Positions 1 to 8,471 of a stretch of 36,445 bases of DNA are shown here, piece after piece; within the stretch, counting starts at the first letter, position 1; each line of letters starts with the position of its first letter. The position numbers and the translations under genes were made by a program. Origin of the DNA: Streptomyces aureus (GTDB lineage Bacteria > Actinomycetota > Actinomycetes > Streptomycetales > Streptomycetaceae); contig NZ_LIPQ01000158.1 of the NCBI RefSeq assembly GCF_001418135.1, positions 1 to 36,445 of the forward strand, written 5' to 3'. The notes beneath the pieces are model-generated. The model worked only from the letters and a program-made list of their open reading frames with translations, did not search any database and was not told where the DNA came from.

Positions 1-1303
1 CGCTAGGACCGGTCGGCTTGGTGGGGCCGGTGGGCTTGGTGGGGCCGGTGGGGCCGTCCTGGCGCGGGGCGTCCGACTCGGTGCCGGGGGCGGCCTCGGG
101 CTCGGGTCCAGGCTCGGGCTCGGGTCGAGTCTCGGGGTCGGACTCGGGCTCGGGCTCCGCCGGGGTCTCCGGCTCGGGCACGGGCCCGGCCTCGGGTCCA
201 GGCACGGGCTCGGACACACGCTCGCCCTCAGACGCACGCTCGGGCTCAGACCCAGGCGCGGGCTCAGACACAGGCGCGGCCTCGTGCTCGGGCTCGGGTG
301 TGGGCTCCGCCTTGGGTTCGGGCGCCGCCGCCGGGGCCTTCGGCTCCGCCGGGGGCGTCGGTTCCTTGTCGAAGGCAGGGCGGGCGTGGTGCCAGGGAGC
401 GTCCGAGCTACGGGTACGCGGGGGTGCGGCCTCCGCGCGTGGCGCGGGGCCGTCCGGGGTCGACTGGCTCGCGGAGCCGTCGGCAGCCGAGCGGGTCCGG
501 CGCGGCGGGCGCGCCGCGGCGGGCGGGGTCTCCGTCTCCGGCGCACCGGCCGACTCGGACGCCGCCTGGCTCACCGAGCCCTCCGACACCGAACGGGTCC
601 GGCGCGGCGGGCGGGGGGTGTCCGTCGGGGCTTCCGGTTGGGTCGCCGAGCCCTCAGCCACCGAGCGGGTCCGGCGGACCGGGCGGTCGCCTGCCGCCGC
701 TCGGGCCGGGCGCGCCGGGGCCGGGGGCAGCTGGCCCTTCAGGGGGCCCCATTCGTTCGGGTCCGGGACGCCCGGGGGAAGCATCTGGCGGCGCTTCGGG
801 CCGCCCTCGTGCGACTCGCCCGGCTCCTTCGCGCCCGGCCACGCCTTCGCGACCCGGGCCGCGAGGACGAAGTCCTTGCGCAGCGGGTGGCCCTCGAAGT
901 TCTCCGGGAGGAGCAGCGGCACCAGGTGCGGGTGGCCCGTGAAGTCCACGCCGAACATCTCGTGGGTCTCGCGCTCGTGCCAGCCCGCGCCCGCGTACAC
1001 GCCGATCGCCGTGGGCAGGACGGGAGCGGCGTGCGGGACCGTCGTCCGAAGCAGGAGGCGGCGCGGACGCCCCTTCCCCACCGCGGCCACGTGCGCGCAG
1101 ACCCGGAAGCCGGTGCCCGGCTCGTCGACCGCGCTCAGCCAGTCGAAGTAGGTGCACCCGAGCGTGTCCCGGGCCGTTTCGAGCGCCGTGATCCACGAGC
1201 CCGGCGGGACGTCGATGGTCAGCAGGTCGTACGCCTGCTCCGCCGTCGCCTCCTCGCCGAAGATCTCCGTCACGGAGTCGGGGAGGGAGTCGTACGCCGT
1301 CAT
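1..1303 (-). CDS. nuoC: NADH-quinone oxidoreductase subunit C, partial (3' end beyond window)
   Basis: Peripheral-arm subunit of respiratory complex I. The reverse-strand frame is open from the ATG at 1303 to the window edge, giving at least 434 residues. The first about 190 residues look like NuoC: a short N-terminal region, then the family signature [19 protein letters not shown] followed by [19 protein letters not shown]. NuoC proteins normally end soon after this. Here a tail of at least 230 residues follows, rich in Pro, Glu and Ser. It holds three copies of an RRTRS-x-x-(E/D)GS motif near residues 208-222, 232-246 and 266-280, then a Pro-Glu/Pro-Gly run and TGPTKP repeats at the edge. 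The start overlaps the nuoB stop (ATGA), so the two are probably translationally coupled. The core identity is secure; the tail has no recognisable fold and is probably disordered. Confidence 0.9.
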   Translation of the reverse strand, partial: MTAYDSLPDSVTEIFGEEATAEQAYDLLTIDVPPGSWITALETARDTLGCTYFDWLSAVDEPGTGFRVCAHVAAVGKGRPRRLLLRTTVPHAAPVLPTAIGVYAGAGWHERETHEMFGVDFTGHPHLVPLLLPENFEGHPLRKDFVLAARVAKAWPGAKEPGESHEGGPKRRQMLPPGVPDPNEWGPLKGQLPPAPARPARAAAGDRPVRRTRSVAEGSATQPEAPTDTPRPPRRTRSVSEGSVSQAASESAGAPETETPPAAARPPRRTRSAADGSASQSTPDGPAPRAEAAPPRTRSSDAPWHHARPAFDKEPTPPAEPKAPAAAPEPKAEPTPEPEHEAAPVSEPAPGSEPERASEGERVSEPVPGPEAGPVPEPETPAEPEPESDPETRPEPEPGPEPEAAPGTESDAPRQDGPTGPTKPTGPTKPTGPS

Positions 1304-1926
1304 GCCTCGGCTCCCGGTCGCTCCGCCGACGGGCTCTCGGCCGACGGGCGCTCCGCCGACGGGCGCTCCATCAGGGGGCTCGTCAGCTGCGCGACCGACG
1401 CGCCGCCGGTGGTCGCGTACCGCTCGGCCAGGCTCTCCCGGGCGATCTTCTCCTGGAGCTTGAGGATGCCCTGGAGCAGCGCCTCGGGACGCGGCGGGCA
1501 GCCCGGCACGTACACGTCGACCGGGATGATCTGGTCGACGCCCTTGGTGACCGAGTACGAGTCCCAGTAGGGGCCGCCGCAGTTGGAGCAGGCGCCGAAG
1601 GAGATGACGTACTTCGGTTCCGGCATCTGCTCGTACAGCCGCTTCACGGCCGGCGCCATCTTGTCCGTCACCGTCCCCGAGACGATCATCAGGTCGGCCT
1701 GGCGCGGGCCCGGCGCGAACGGGATCACGCCGAGCCGGATGAAGTCGTGCCGGGCCATCGACGCGGCGATGAACTCGATCGCGCAGCACGCGAGCCCGAA
1801 GTTGAAGACCCACAGGCTGTAGCGGCGGCCCCAGTTCAGGACCACCTTCATCGGCTCGGGGGCCAGGCGGGCCAGCGGCCCCAGCTTCGGAGCGGGCAGG
1901 GGTGTGGGCAGGGGTGTTACGTCCAT
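1300..1926 (-). CDS. nuoB: NADH-quinone oxidoreductase subunit B
   Basis: Carries the terminal iron-sulfur cluster N2 that hands electrons to quinone at the junction of the two arms of complex I. The 208-residue product has the adjacent cysteines 47-48 (GLACCAIEF), Cys113 in [10 protein letters not shown] and Cys143 in [10 protein letters not shown]. These are the expected four N2 ligands with normal spacing. A short C-terminal extension after about residue 180 contains a repeated ERPSA motif and resembles, in miniature, the low-complexity tail of the NuoC next door. The ATG at 1926 lies inside the end of nuoA (10-nt overlap), and the stop overlaps the nuoC start, so nuoA-nuoB-nuoC form one tightly coupled operon. 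Streptomyces genomes can carry more than one set of nuo genes; which copy this is cannot be told here. Confidence 0.95.
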   Translation of the reverse strand: MDVTPLPTPLPAPKLGPLARLAPEPMKVVLNWGRRYSLWVFNFGLACCAIEFIAASMARHDFIRLGVIPFAPGPRQADLMIVSGTVTDKMAPAVKRLYEQMPEPKYVISFGACSNCGGPYWDSYSVTKGVDQIIPVDVYVPGCPPRPEALLQGILKLQEKIARESLAERYATTGGASVAQLTSPLMERPSAERPSAESPSAERPGAEA

Positions 1927-2327
1927 GCCAGGACGCCCTTCTTGTACGCGTAGAGCAGCCCCACGGCCAGGAAGCCGAGGAAGACGAACATCTCGACCAG
2001 GGTCGTGGCGCCGTAGCCGGGCGCGGCGAAGACCGTCGCCCAGGGGAAGAGGAAGATCGAGTCGACGGCGAAGATGACGTAGAGGAAGGCGTACACGTAG
2101 TAGCGGACCTGGGTGTGCGCCCAGCCCTCCCCCACGGGGTCGACACCGCACTCGTACGTGAGGAGCTTCTCGGGCGTCGGCACGACAGGCCTCAGCAGTC
2201 GGCCCGCGCCGAACGCCACGGCGACGAAGAGCACTCCGACGACGGCGAGCAGGCCGACGACGGAGTACGTCTGGAAGTAGTCCGCCGCGCCCGTCGCGTC
2301 GGCCGCGACAACGGTCTGTTCCCGCAC
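1917..2327 (-). CDS. nuoA: NADH-quinone oxidoreductase subunit A
   Basis: Small membrane subunit of complex I, 136 residues, the usual length. Three hydrophobic segments are visible, at about residues 22-46, 80-100 and 107-130. Between the first two is the conserved loop [18 protein letters not shown], whose Cys is the family hallmark. The GTG at 2327 is preferred because a GAGGGG ribosome-binding sequence lies about 9 nt upstream and the protein then begins just before the first membrane helix. It is the first gene of the leftward nuo operon and is transcribed away from the sensor kinase at 2630, with about 300 bp of shared upstream region. Nothing is unusual in the protein itself. Confidence 0.95.
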   Translation of the reverse strand: MREQTVVAADATGAADYFQTYSVVGLLAVVGVLFVAVAFGAGRLLRPVVPTPEKLLTYECGVDPVGEGWAHTQVRYYVYAFLYVIFAVDSIFLFPWATVFAAPGYGATTLVEMFVFLGFLAVGLLYAYKKGVLAWT

Positions 2328-2629
2328 GTCCGTCCGCCCCTCGGTCTCGGTGTCTCATGAGTCACTTCTGTACGCACGCGAGTCTAGGCCCTGCTAAAGG
2401 GACCGTAAGCAGTCGTGTGACCACGGTTCTCGTGCAGTCCTCGTACAGCCCGCGTGCGGTCCTCGCCCAGTGCTCGTGCAGTGCCCGTGCAGAGCCTTCA
2501 CGGGCCCGGCGCGGTCCTCGTACGGGCGTGGTGGGGGGCCGGTGGGAGGACCTGGTGGGGATATCCCCCCTGCCGCTCACCCACCTTCCCCATGGCGTCG
2601 CGCGGTCCTCGACAGGCAGGCTGGAGAGC
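2328..2629. promoter_or_regulatory. divergent intergenic region with four GCRGTCCTCG copies
   Basis: This stretch separates the divergent nuoA and sensor-kinase genes and shows no gene. The decamer GC(A/G)GTCCTCG occurs at 2434-2443, 2456-2465, 2511-2520 and 2602-2611, all on the same strand. It is the only clear repeated structure and could be a regulator-binding site. No convincing -35/-10 pair was identified by eye on either strand. Confidence 0.35.
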
Positions 2630-4025
2630 ATGACCGCCGATCTTGATCCCGCCGCGTCCTCCGGGGCCGCCGTCACCTCGTCACCTCGTCCGCGTCCGCC
2701 CAAGCGCACCGCCTACGGGATGGAGACCTGGAAGGAGATCGCCTTCCTCCTCTCCAATCTCCTCACCGCGCTGGTCGGTTTCGTCTACGCGGTCGTGAGC
2801 GTGCTCCTCGGCGTCGGCCTGTCCGTCACCGTCATCGGGCTCCCGCTGCTCGCCCTCGGGCTCGGCGGCGCGCGCCTCATCGGCAGGTCGGAGCGGGCAC
2901 GGGCCCGGGCGCTGCTCGGGGTCGAGATCGCCGAACCGTCCCCGCTGCCGTCGCGCGGCGGCTTCTTCGGCTGGCTGTGGAGCACGTTGAAGGACCCGGT
3001 GGCCTGGCGGACTCAGCTGTACGGGCTGATCCGGCTGCCCTGGGGGATCGTGACGTTCACGATCGCGCTGGTCTCCCTCGTCGTTCTCTGGCCGGTACTG
3101 CCGTTCCTGTCCCGGGGCATGGCCAACGCCGACCGGGGCATGGTGCGGGGGCTCCTCTCCCCCTCCGACGAACTGGAGCGGCGGATCGCCGAGCTGGAGT
3201 CGGACCGGGGTGTCGTCGTCGACACCGCGGCGGCGGACCTGCGGCGCATCGAGCGGGACCTGCACGACGGGGCGCAGGCGCGGCTCGTGGCGCTCGCGAT
3301 GGGGCTCGGCCTCGCGAAGGAGAAGCTCCTCGACGATCCCGAGACGGCCGCGGCGATGGTCGACGAGGCGCACGGCGAGGTGAAGCTCGCGCTCCAGGAG
3401 CTGCGGGACCTCGCCCGGGGCATCCACCCGGCCGTCCTCACCGACCGCGGGCTGAGCGCCGCGCTGTCGTCGGTGTCGGCGCGGTGCACGGTGCCTGTGA
3501 AGGTGACGGTGGATCTGTCGGAGCGGCCGGCGGAGGCGATCGAGGGCATCGCGTACTTCACGGTGTCGGAGCTGCTCCAGAACGTCTCGAAGCACGCGCG
3601 GGCGCGTTCGGCGTCCGTGGAGGTGTGGCGCGCGAAGGACCGGTTGCTGCTCCAGGTACGGGACGACGGGGCGGGCGGCGCCCGCCCCCTGCGACCTGGG
3701 CGCGGGCACGATCAAGGACCGGCTCGACGTGCTCGGCGGCCGGCTCGACATGGACGCGGTGCCGGGCTGGGGCACGACGATCACGGCCGTGATCCCGCTG
3801 GCGGCGCCGGCCGCGCCGGTCGAGGCGGCGCACCCGCTGACCGGCCTCGGCGAGCGGGAGGTGGAGGTCCTGCGACACCTGGCCCTCGGGCACCGCAACC
3901 GGCGAATCGCGGAGGAGCTGCACATCAGCGAGTCGACGGTGAAGTTCCACGTCGCCAACATCCTGAACAAGCTGGGCGTCGACTCCCGGGGGGAGGCGGC
4001 GGCCCTGTTCCACGCGGCGGCGTAG
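2630..4025 (+). pseudogene. sensor histidine kinase fused to LuxR-type HTH, apparent frameshift
   Basis: The frame from the ATG at 2630 (GGAGAG just upstream) encodes a Streptomyces-type sensor kinase. Residues about 40-170 form paired hydrophobic segments resembling the Pfam Sensor domain. A HisKA_3 dimerisation domain follows, with phospho-acceptor His212 in RRIERDLHDGAQAR, then an HATPase N-box at Asn318 (LLQNVSKHA) and DDGAGG. Right after DDGAGG the frame breaks at a C5 run (3685-3689). The +1 frame continues as TIKDRLDVLGGRLDMDAVPGW, the expected kinase end. It then runs without a stop through a Pro/Ala linker into a LuxR HTH (LTGLGEREVEVLRHLALGH, then ISESTVKFHVANILNKLGV) ending at 4025. 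Removing one C restores a 464-residue kinase-HTH protein. No receiver domain or separate regulator gene is present. The break may be a sequencing error, a true mutation or programmed slippage. Confidence 0.75.
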
Positions 4026-4045
4026 CGCCCGCGCCACGCGGGCGC
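4025..4045 (+). terminator. hairpin after kinase-HTH gene
   Basis: A perfect 9-bp GCGCCCGCG / CGCGGGCGC stem with a CCA loop starts at the last base of the stop codon. There is no T-run, as is common for high-GC actinobacterial terminators. Confidence 0.5.
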
Positions 4046-4276
4046 GTCCCCCGCCCCCACCCCTCGGGTTGTGGGCAACTGTTCCGCAAGGGCGGAACGG
4101 GTGGGCACGACCCGACCAGCGCTCGCCGCCCCTGCGCCTGGTCCACCGGACGGGCGCCCTGGTCAGGGGCTTCCACCTCGCGGGCGCCGCAGGTGCGGGG
4201 CCCGGGCGAAGCCGGCGCCGCGCCCCGTCGTGCCGCCTCGCGGGCGGTGTCAGTGCCGGGTGTCAGACTCGCACCC

Positions 4277-5968
4277 ATGACCGAGCGGTGGGCACTCGCA
4301 GCCGAAGCCGAGGGGGACGGCGCACTGCTCGTCCCCCTCGCCCCGGACGGCCTGCCCGCCGGAGACGTGCTCCGCGAGCCGGACCTGGTCGCGGCCGTAC
4401 GGGCCAGGCCCGGGGTCGCCCGCTGGGTGTGGCGCTCGACGGCCGAGGTGTACCCGCGCCTGCTGGCCGGCGGCGTCCGGGTCGAGCGGTGCTACGACAT
4501 GGAGGACGCCGAGCAGCTGCTCCTGGGCCACGAGGGGCGGCTCGGCGAGCCCCGTTCGGCGGCGGCGGCCTGGGCGCGCCTGCGGAACGCCCCGGTGCCG
4601 CCCGACCCCCCGCAGCGCGGCGCCGAGCCCGGTTCGCAGGACTCGCTCTTCGAGCCGCGCCCCGTCGTCTCCGTCCCCTTCGACGGATTCCTCGCGGTCT
4701 ACGCGGAGCAGCTGCGCCGCCACGACCGGGCGGAGCACCCGGGCAGGATGCGGCTGCTCACGGCCGCCGAGTCGGCGGGGATGCTGGTGGCCGCCGAGAT
4801 GCACCGGGCGGGCCTGCCGTGGCGGGCCGACGTGCACCGGGACCTGCTGCACGAGCTGCTCGGCGAGCGGTACGCGGGCGGGGGCGAGCCGCGCCGCCTC
4901 GCGGAGCTCGCGGACGAGGTGTCGGCGGCCTTCGGCCGCCGGGTCCGGCCGGACCTGCCCGCCGATGTGGTGAAGGCCTTCGCGCAGGCCGGGGTGCGGC
5001 TGAGGTCGACCCGTCGCTGGGAGCTGGAGGAGCTCGACCACCCGGCGGTGAAGCCGCTGATCGCGTACAAGAAGCTGTACCGGATCTGGACGGCGCACGG
5101 CTGGTCGTGGCTCCAGGACTGGGTGCGGGACGGCCGTTTCCGGCCGGAGTACCTGCCCGGGGGCACGGTCAGCGGACGCTGGACGACCAACGGCGGCGGG
5201 GCCCTGCAGATCCCGAAGGTGATCCGGCGCGCGGTGGTCGCGGACGAGGGCTGGCGCCTGGTGGTGGCCGACGCCGACCAGATGGAGCCGCGCGTGCTCG
5301 CCGCGATCTCCCGGGACCCGGGCCTGATGGAGGTCGCGGGGCACCCGGACGACCTCTACACCCGGCTCTCGGACCGGGCCTTCTCCGGCGACCGCGACCA
5401 CGCCAAGATCGCGCTCCTGGGCGCGATCTACGGGCAGACAAGCGGCGACGGCCTGAAGAACCTGGCGGCGCTGCGGCGCCGCTTCCCGCGCGCGGTGGCC
5501 TATGTCGACGAGGCGGCGAAGGCGGGCGAGGAGGGCCGGCTCGTACGGACCTGGCTGGGCCGGACCAGCCCGCGGGCGGTGGGATCGGGCGAGGACGAGG
5601 AGGCGGGCCTGCCGCAGGAGGGCGGCGAACCGGCGGCGGAGGAAGCGGAGTTCACCCCCGGCTACGCCTCCGGGAACGCACGGGCGCGGGGCCGGTTCAC
5701 CCGTAATTTCGTGGTGCAGGGCAGCGCGGCCGACTGGGCGCTGCTGATGCTGGCGGCACTGCGGCGCGCGCTCTCCGGGATGCGGGCGGAGCTGGTGTTC
5801 TTCCAGCACGACGAGGTGATCGTGCACTGCCCCGCCGAGGAGGCGGAGGCGGTCACGGCGGCGATCCGGGCGGCGGGGGACGAGGCGGGCCGGATCGCGT
5901 TCGGGGACACGCCGGTGCGGTTCCCGTTCACGGTGGCGACGGTGGAGCGGTACGCGGACGCGAAGTAG
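4277..5968 (+). CDS. family-A DNA polymerase (bifunctional 3'-5' exonuclease/DNA polymerase-type)
   Basis: A 563-residue polymerase I-like protein without a 5'-nuclease domain. The C-terminal half has the family-A motifs in order. Motif A is VVADADQMEPRVLAAIS (about 329-345, with DADQ where PolA has DYSQ). Motif B is HAKIALLGAIYGQ (about 375-387). Motif C is FFQHDEVIVHCP with His511-Asp512. SGRWTTNGG precedes motif A. The first about 200 residues resemble an exonuclease-like domain, but I cannot see a full set of catalytic acidic residues, so proofreading activity is doubtful. An acidic, low-complexity insert lies at about residues 435-460. The ATG at 4277 begins the recognisable protein; the frame is open far upstream only because it is the same frame as the kinase. 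Actinobacteria commonly carry such a PolA paralogue. Its cellular role is not established from the sequence; repair synthesis is an inference. Confidence 0.88.
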   Translation: MTERWALAAEAEGDGALLVPLAPDGLPAGDVLREPDLVAAVRARPGVARWVWRSTAEVYPRLLAGGVRVERCYDMEDAEQLLLGHEGRLGEPRSAAAAWARLRNAPVPPDPPQRGAEPGSQDSLFEPRPVVSVPFDGFLAVYAEQLRRHDRAEHPGRMRLLTAAESAGMLVAAEMHRAGLPWRADVHRDLLHELLGERYAGGGEPRRLAELADEVSAAFGRRVRPDLPADVVKAFAQAGVRLRSTRRWELEELDHPAVKPLIAYKKLYRIWTAHGWSWLQDWVRDGRFRPEYLPGGTVSGRWTTNGGGALQIPKVIRRAVVADEGWRLVVADADQMEPRVLAAISRDPGLMEVAGHPDDLYTRLSDRAFSGDRDHAKIALLGAIYGQTSGDGLKNLAALRRRFPRAVAYVDEAAKAGEEGRLVRTWLGRTSPRAVGSGEDEEAGLPQEGGEPAAEEAEFTPGYASGNARARGRFTRNFVVQGSAADWALLMLAALRRALSGMRAELVFFQHDEVIVHCPAEEAEAVTAAIRAAGDEAGRIAFGDTPVRFPFTVATVERYADAK

Positions 5969-5983
5969 CCACGGGGGGAGGCG

Positions 5984-6019
5984 GACGGGCCCCGCGCGCC
6001 TGTGCGTGCGGGGCCCGTC
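5984..6019. terminator. bidirectional terminator between convergent genes
   Basis: A perfect 12-bp inverted repeat GACGGGCCCCGC / GCGGGGCCCGTC with a 12-nt loop lies between the stops of the polymerase (5968, plus) and the membrane protein (6033, minus). Position and symmetry fit shared termination. Confidence 0.65.
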
Positions 6020-6032
6020 ACCGGCCCGGCCA

Positions 6033-7325
6033 CTACTTCAGCGGCAGCTTCTGCCACTTCGGGCTCAGCGCGATCGTCTTCAGCTGCTGCATCGTCAGCG
6101 CGGGCTCGGCGCGGGTCGCCGCCTCGTGCTGGGTGCCGGCGTTGAAGGCGGACACGACGACCCGGAAGCCCTCCGGCGTGATGGTGTCCACGGTCCACCA
6201 GACGACGCCCTCGCCGCCCTTCTCCCCCGGCTGCTGGGTGGGCTTGACCATGCGGCCGTCGGGGAGCGTGGTGACGTCCCCGCTGCCGAAGAGGTCGCCG
6301 ACCACGTCCGACATGTTCGGCTGGACGTTGATCTGGACGAGGCTCTTGCCCTTGCCGTCGTTGACGACCACGTAGGCGTACCCCGACTGTCCGCCCTTGT
6401 TGACGACCTTGAGGCCCTTGGGCACGAGTGAGCTCAGGGTGTTCATGACGTCGGTGGCGCTCGGCTCGGCCGCCGGCGGGGCCGCGCCCTGGCCGCCGGA
6501 CATGTCCACGTTCTCGGGCAGCCGCGCGGTCAGCGTGCCCCAGGCGGGGGCCGTGACGAGCGCCTTGAGCTGGGCGGGGGTGAAGGGCGGGTTCTCACGG
6601 CTGATGGGAGCGCCCTTCTCCGCGGCGGCGTTGTACTCGCTCACGTCGATCAGGAAGCCGTCCCGGGTGAGCAGGACCGCACGCCACTGCTTGGTCTCCA
6701 CGCGCTTGTCGGGGTACTCGTACCCCTGGAAGATCATGAGCCGGGAGCCGCCCGCGAGGCGCTCCTCGGTGCAGTCGTCGTAGGGGATGGCGACCTTGTC
6801 CGGGCAGGCCACCTGGTCCTCGCCCGCCTCGCCGGTGCCCGCGCGGAAGAGGCCGACGCTGACGCCGGCCTTGCCGTTCCCGTCGTCGAAGACGCCGGTG
6901 ACGTGCTGGCCCGTGCCGTCGAGGCCGTCGAACTGCCAGGTTCCCGCCGGGGTGTTGTCCTTGAGGACGGCGGCGAGGTCCTTGACGGGGATCGTCGCCT
7001 CGCCCGGCCGCTGCTTCCCGGGAACGGGGTCGACGGTGGCGGTGGCGGTGGGCTTGGGCGGCGCCGCCACGGACGTGGCCCTCGCGTCCGCGGCGGGCGA
7101 CAGCAGCGAGCCGCCGTACACACCGCCGATGCCGACGGCGGCGAGCGCGAGGACGCCGCCGGTCATCGCGAGGCGACGGCGGACGAGGCGCCGCTTGCCG
7201 CGCTGCAGCCCGCCCTCGACCAGCTCGGTCCGGTCGTCGGCGGCGAAGCCGTCGCCTGTGCGGCGCAGGATCGCGCCGAGCTCGTCCTCGAATCCGTCGT
7301 GCTGGGGGCCTTCGTTCTGAGGCAT
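6033..7325 (-). CDS. sigma-factor-associated membrane-anchored protein with duplicated extracellular domain
   Basis: A 430-residue protein with a cytoplasmic N-terminus of about 50 residues ending in a basic patch (RGKRRLVRRR), one membrane helix at about 53-75, a Thr/Pro/Ala linker and a large outside part. The outside part has two similar copies. One reads GFLIDVSEYNAAAEKG then FTPAQLKALVTAPAWGTL; the other, at the C-terminus, reads GFRVVVSAFNAGTQHE then LTMQQLKTIALSPKWQKL. This suggests an internal duplication. The gene follows the SigE-family sigma factor at 7400-7909 on the same strand, 74 nt downstream, in an order common in Streptomyces. A role as partner or regulator of that sigma factor is inferred; no zinc-type anti-sigma motif is present. 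The ATG at 7325 gives a sensible N-terminus. No enzymatic motif is seen. Confidence 0.75.
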   Translation of the reverse strand: MPQNEGPQHDGFEDELGAILRRTGDGFAADDRTELVEGGLQRGKRRLVRRRLAMTGGVLALAAVGIGGVYGGSLLSPAADARATSVAAPPKPTATATVDPVPGKQRPGEATIPVKDLAAVLKDNTPAGTWQFDGLDGTGQHVTGVFDDGNGKAGVSVGLFRAGTGEAGEDQVACPDKVAIPYDDCTEERLAGGSRLMIFQGYEYPDKRVETKQWRAVLLTRDGFLIDVSEYNAAAEKGAPISRENPPFTPAQLKALVTAPAWGTLTARLPENVDMSGGQGAAPPAAEPSATDVMNTLSSLVPKGLKVVNKGGQSGYAYVVVNDGKGKSLVQINVQPNMSDVVGDLFGSGDVTTLPDGRMVKPTQQPGEKGGEGVVWWTVDTITPEGFRVVVSAFNAGTQHEAATRAEPALTMQQLKTIALSPKWQKLPLK

Positions 7326-7399
7326 GTCGAATTCACCGTCTCCGGTCAGTGGATGAAGAAAGCGTGGAAGAGGAAGATCCGCGGGGCGGCCGGCGGCGG

Positions 7400-7909
7400 T
7401 CAGCGCGCGGCGAACTCGGCGATGCTGCCGCCGAGTCGAGCGCGCAGCTTCGCGAGGGCGCGGACGGAGCGGGTGCGTACCGCGGCGGAACTGACGTGCA
7501 GGGCGTCGGCGGTCTCCTCGATGCTGCGGTCCTCCCAGTACCGCAGCACCACGACCGCCCGGTCCTTGGGGGCGAGCCCGGCCAGCGCGTCGAGCAGGGC
7601 GATCCGCAGCGCCGGGTCCTCGCCGTTGTCGGGGGCGCGGTCGGGGAGCTCGCCGAGTGGGCGCTCGGTGGCCGAGCGGCGCCGCTGGTGGCTGAGGAAC
7701 GTGCGGACGAGCACGGTCTGGGCGTACGCGGCGGGGTTCCCGATCCGGGCCATCCGACCCCACAGGGCGTACATCCGGCCGAGCGTCTCCTGGGTGAGGT
7801 CCTCGGCGAGGTGCGTGTCCCCACTGGTCAACAGGCACGCCGAGCGGAACAGCGGACCGGTGCGTGCGGCGGCGAACTCCAGGAACTCGTCCGCGCGGGA
7901 CTTTCTCAT
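7400..7909 (-). CDS. SigE-family ECF RNA polymerase sigma factor
   Basis: A 169-residue group-IV sigma factor. Sigma region 2 covers about residues 8-75, with AEDLTQETLGRMYALWGRMARIGNPAAYAQTVLVR, the core-binding and -10 recognition helices. Region 4 covers about 105-160, with LAPKDRAVVVLRYWEDRSIE followed by a helix-turn-helix ADALHVSSAAVRTRSVRAL that reads the -35 element. Length and motif order match the actinobacterial SigE family of ECF factors. The ATG at 7909 is chosen for the strong AGGAGGGG ribosome-binding site just upstream; an in-frame start exists 24 nt earlier at 7933. It is followed on the same strand by a membrane protein that is probably its partner. The target promoters cannot be inferred. 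Confidence 0.9.
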   Translation of the reverse strand: MRKSRADEFLEFAAARTGPLFRSACLLTSGDTHLAEDLTQETLGRMYALWGRMARIGNPAAYAQTVLVRTFLSHQRRRSATERPLGELPDRAPDNGEDPALRIALLDALAGLAPKDRAVVVLRYWEDRSIEETADALHVSSAAVRTRSVRALAKLRARLGGSIAEFAAR

Positions 7910-8060
7910 GCCCCTCCTTCTCCTCGCGGTCACGTGGTGTGGTCGCCGTACACCTCATTGACGCGACGGGGAGGAAGAAATGTTTCAGCGTCTTCCAGGG
8001 AATCTGCGGGCGTCTTCGCCGAGTGCGTCCAAAAGGGCAGAAAAGGGGTAACCCTGGAGT

Positions 8061-8441
8061 ATGAACACTCTCAGCGCAGCCCAGACCCTGGCCGCGGGAG
8101 TCTGGCAGTCAGGCCTCGGACAGGTGCTCGGCGGCCTCGTCCTCGTGGCCATCCTGATCGCGGCGTTCTGGATGGGCTACCGGATCCGCAACCGCGAATC
8201 CAACCCACCCAAGCCGGACGAGCAGCCCCATCGGCCCGACGACGGCAGCCTGCCGGGCGAGGCGTCCGAGTACCGCAGGCCGGCCGAGATGCCGCAGACG
8301 GACGGCGCGCACCGGCTCATGCCCTACCAGCTCAAGGACGGCTCGGAACCGTCACCCGACCCGCCGACCGAGGAGAAGCGCAAGTGGGGCGGGATCTCCA
8401 GCGGAGGTTTCGGCAGCGGAGGCACGGGACACGGCGACTGA
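8061..8441 (+). CDS. DUF6479 family small membrane protein
   Basis: 126 residues: one N-terminal membrane helix (about 20-45, GQVLGGLVLVAILIAAFWMGY) followed by a hydrophilic cytoplasmic tail rich in Pro, Asp and Glu. The tail contains RLMPYQLKDG and ends in KRKWGGISSGGFGSGGTGHG. This layout, with the L-x-P-x-(E/Q)L motif and a Gly/Ser-rich end, matches what I know of the DUF6479 family, which is largely confined to Streptomyces and has no assigned function. The ATG at 8061 has a GGAG a few bases upstream. It is followed 30 bp later by the SigJ-like gene on the same strand. Family assignment is by pattern memory. Confidence 0.7.
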   Translation: MNTLSAAQTLAAGVWQSGLGQVLGGLVLVAILIAAFWMGYRIRNRESNPPKPDEQPHRPDDGSLPGEASEYRRPAEMPQTDGAHRLMPYQLKDGSEPSPDPPTEEKRKWGGISSGGFGSGGTGHGD

Positions 8442-8471
8442 AACCTTCCTGCCCGACGGAGGCCACGCCCC

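Noticed and set aside
18..1570. Long plus-strand ORFs at the left edge
   Set aside because: Gly/Ser/Arg-rich shadow frames of nuoC and nuoB, which have clear family motifs on the other strand.
2415..2432. Rex-type redox operator upstream of nuoA
   Set aside because: GTGTGACC and GGTTCTCG resemble half-sites, but the spacing is one base short and the second half is poor.
2357..5968. A single 1203-residue protein spanning kinase and polymerase
   Set aside because: The frame is open only because of high GC and the +1 shift. The middle part (about 3690-4276) has no family features, whereas another frame there carries the kinase end and the HTH.
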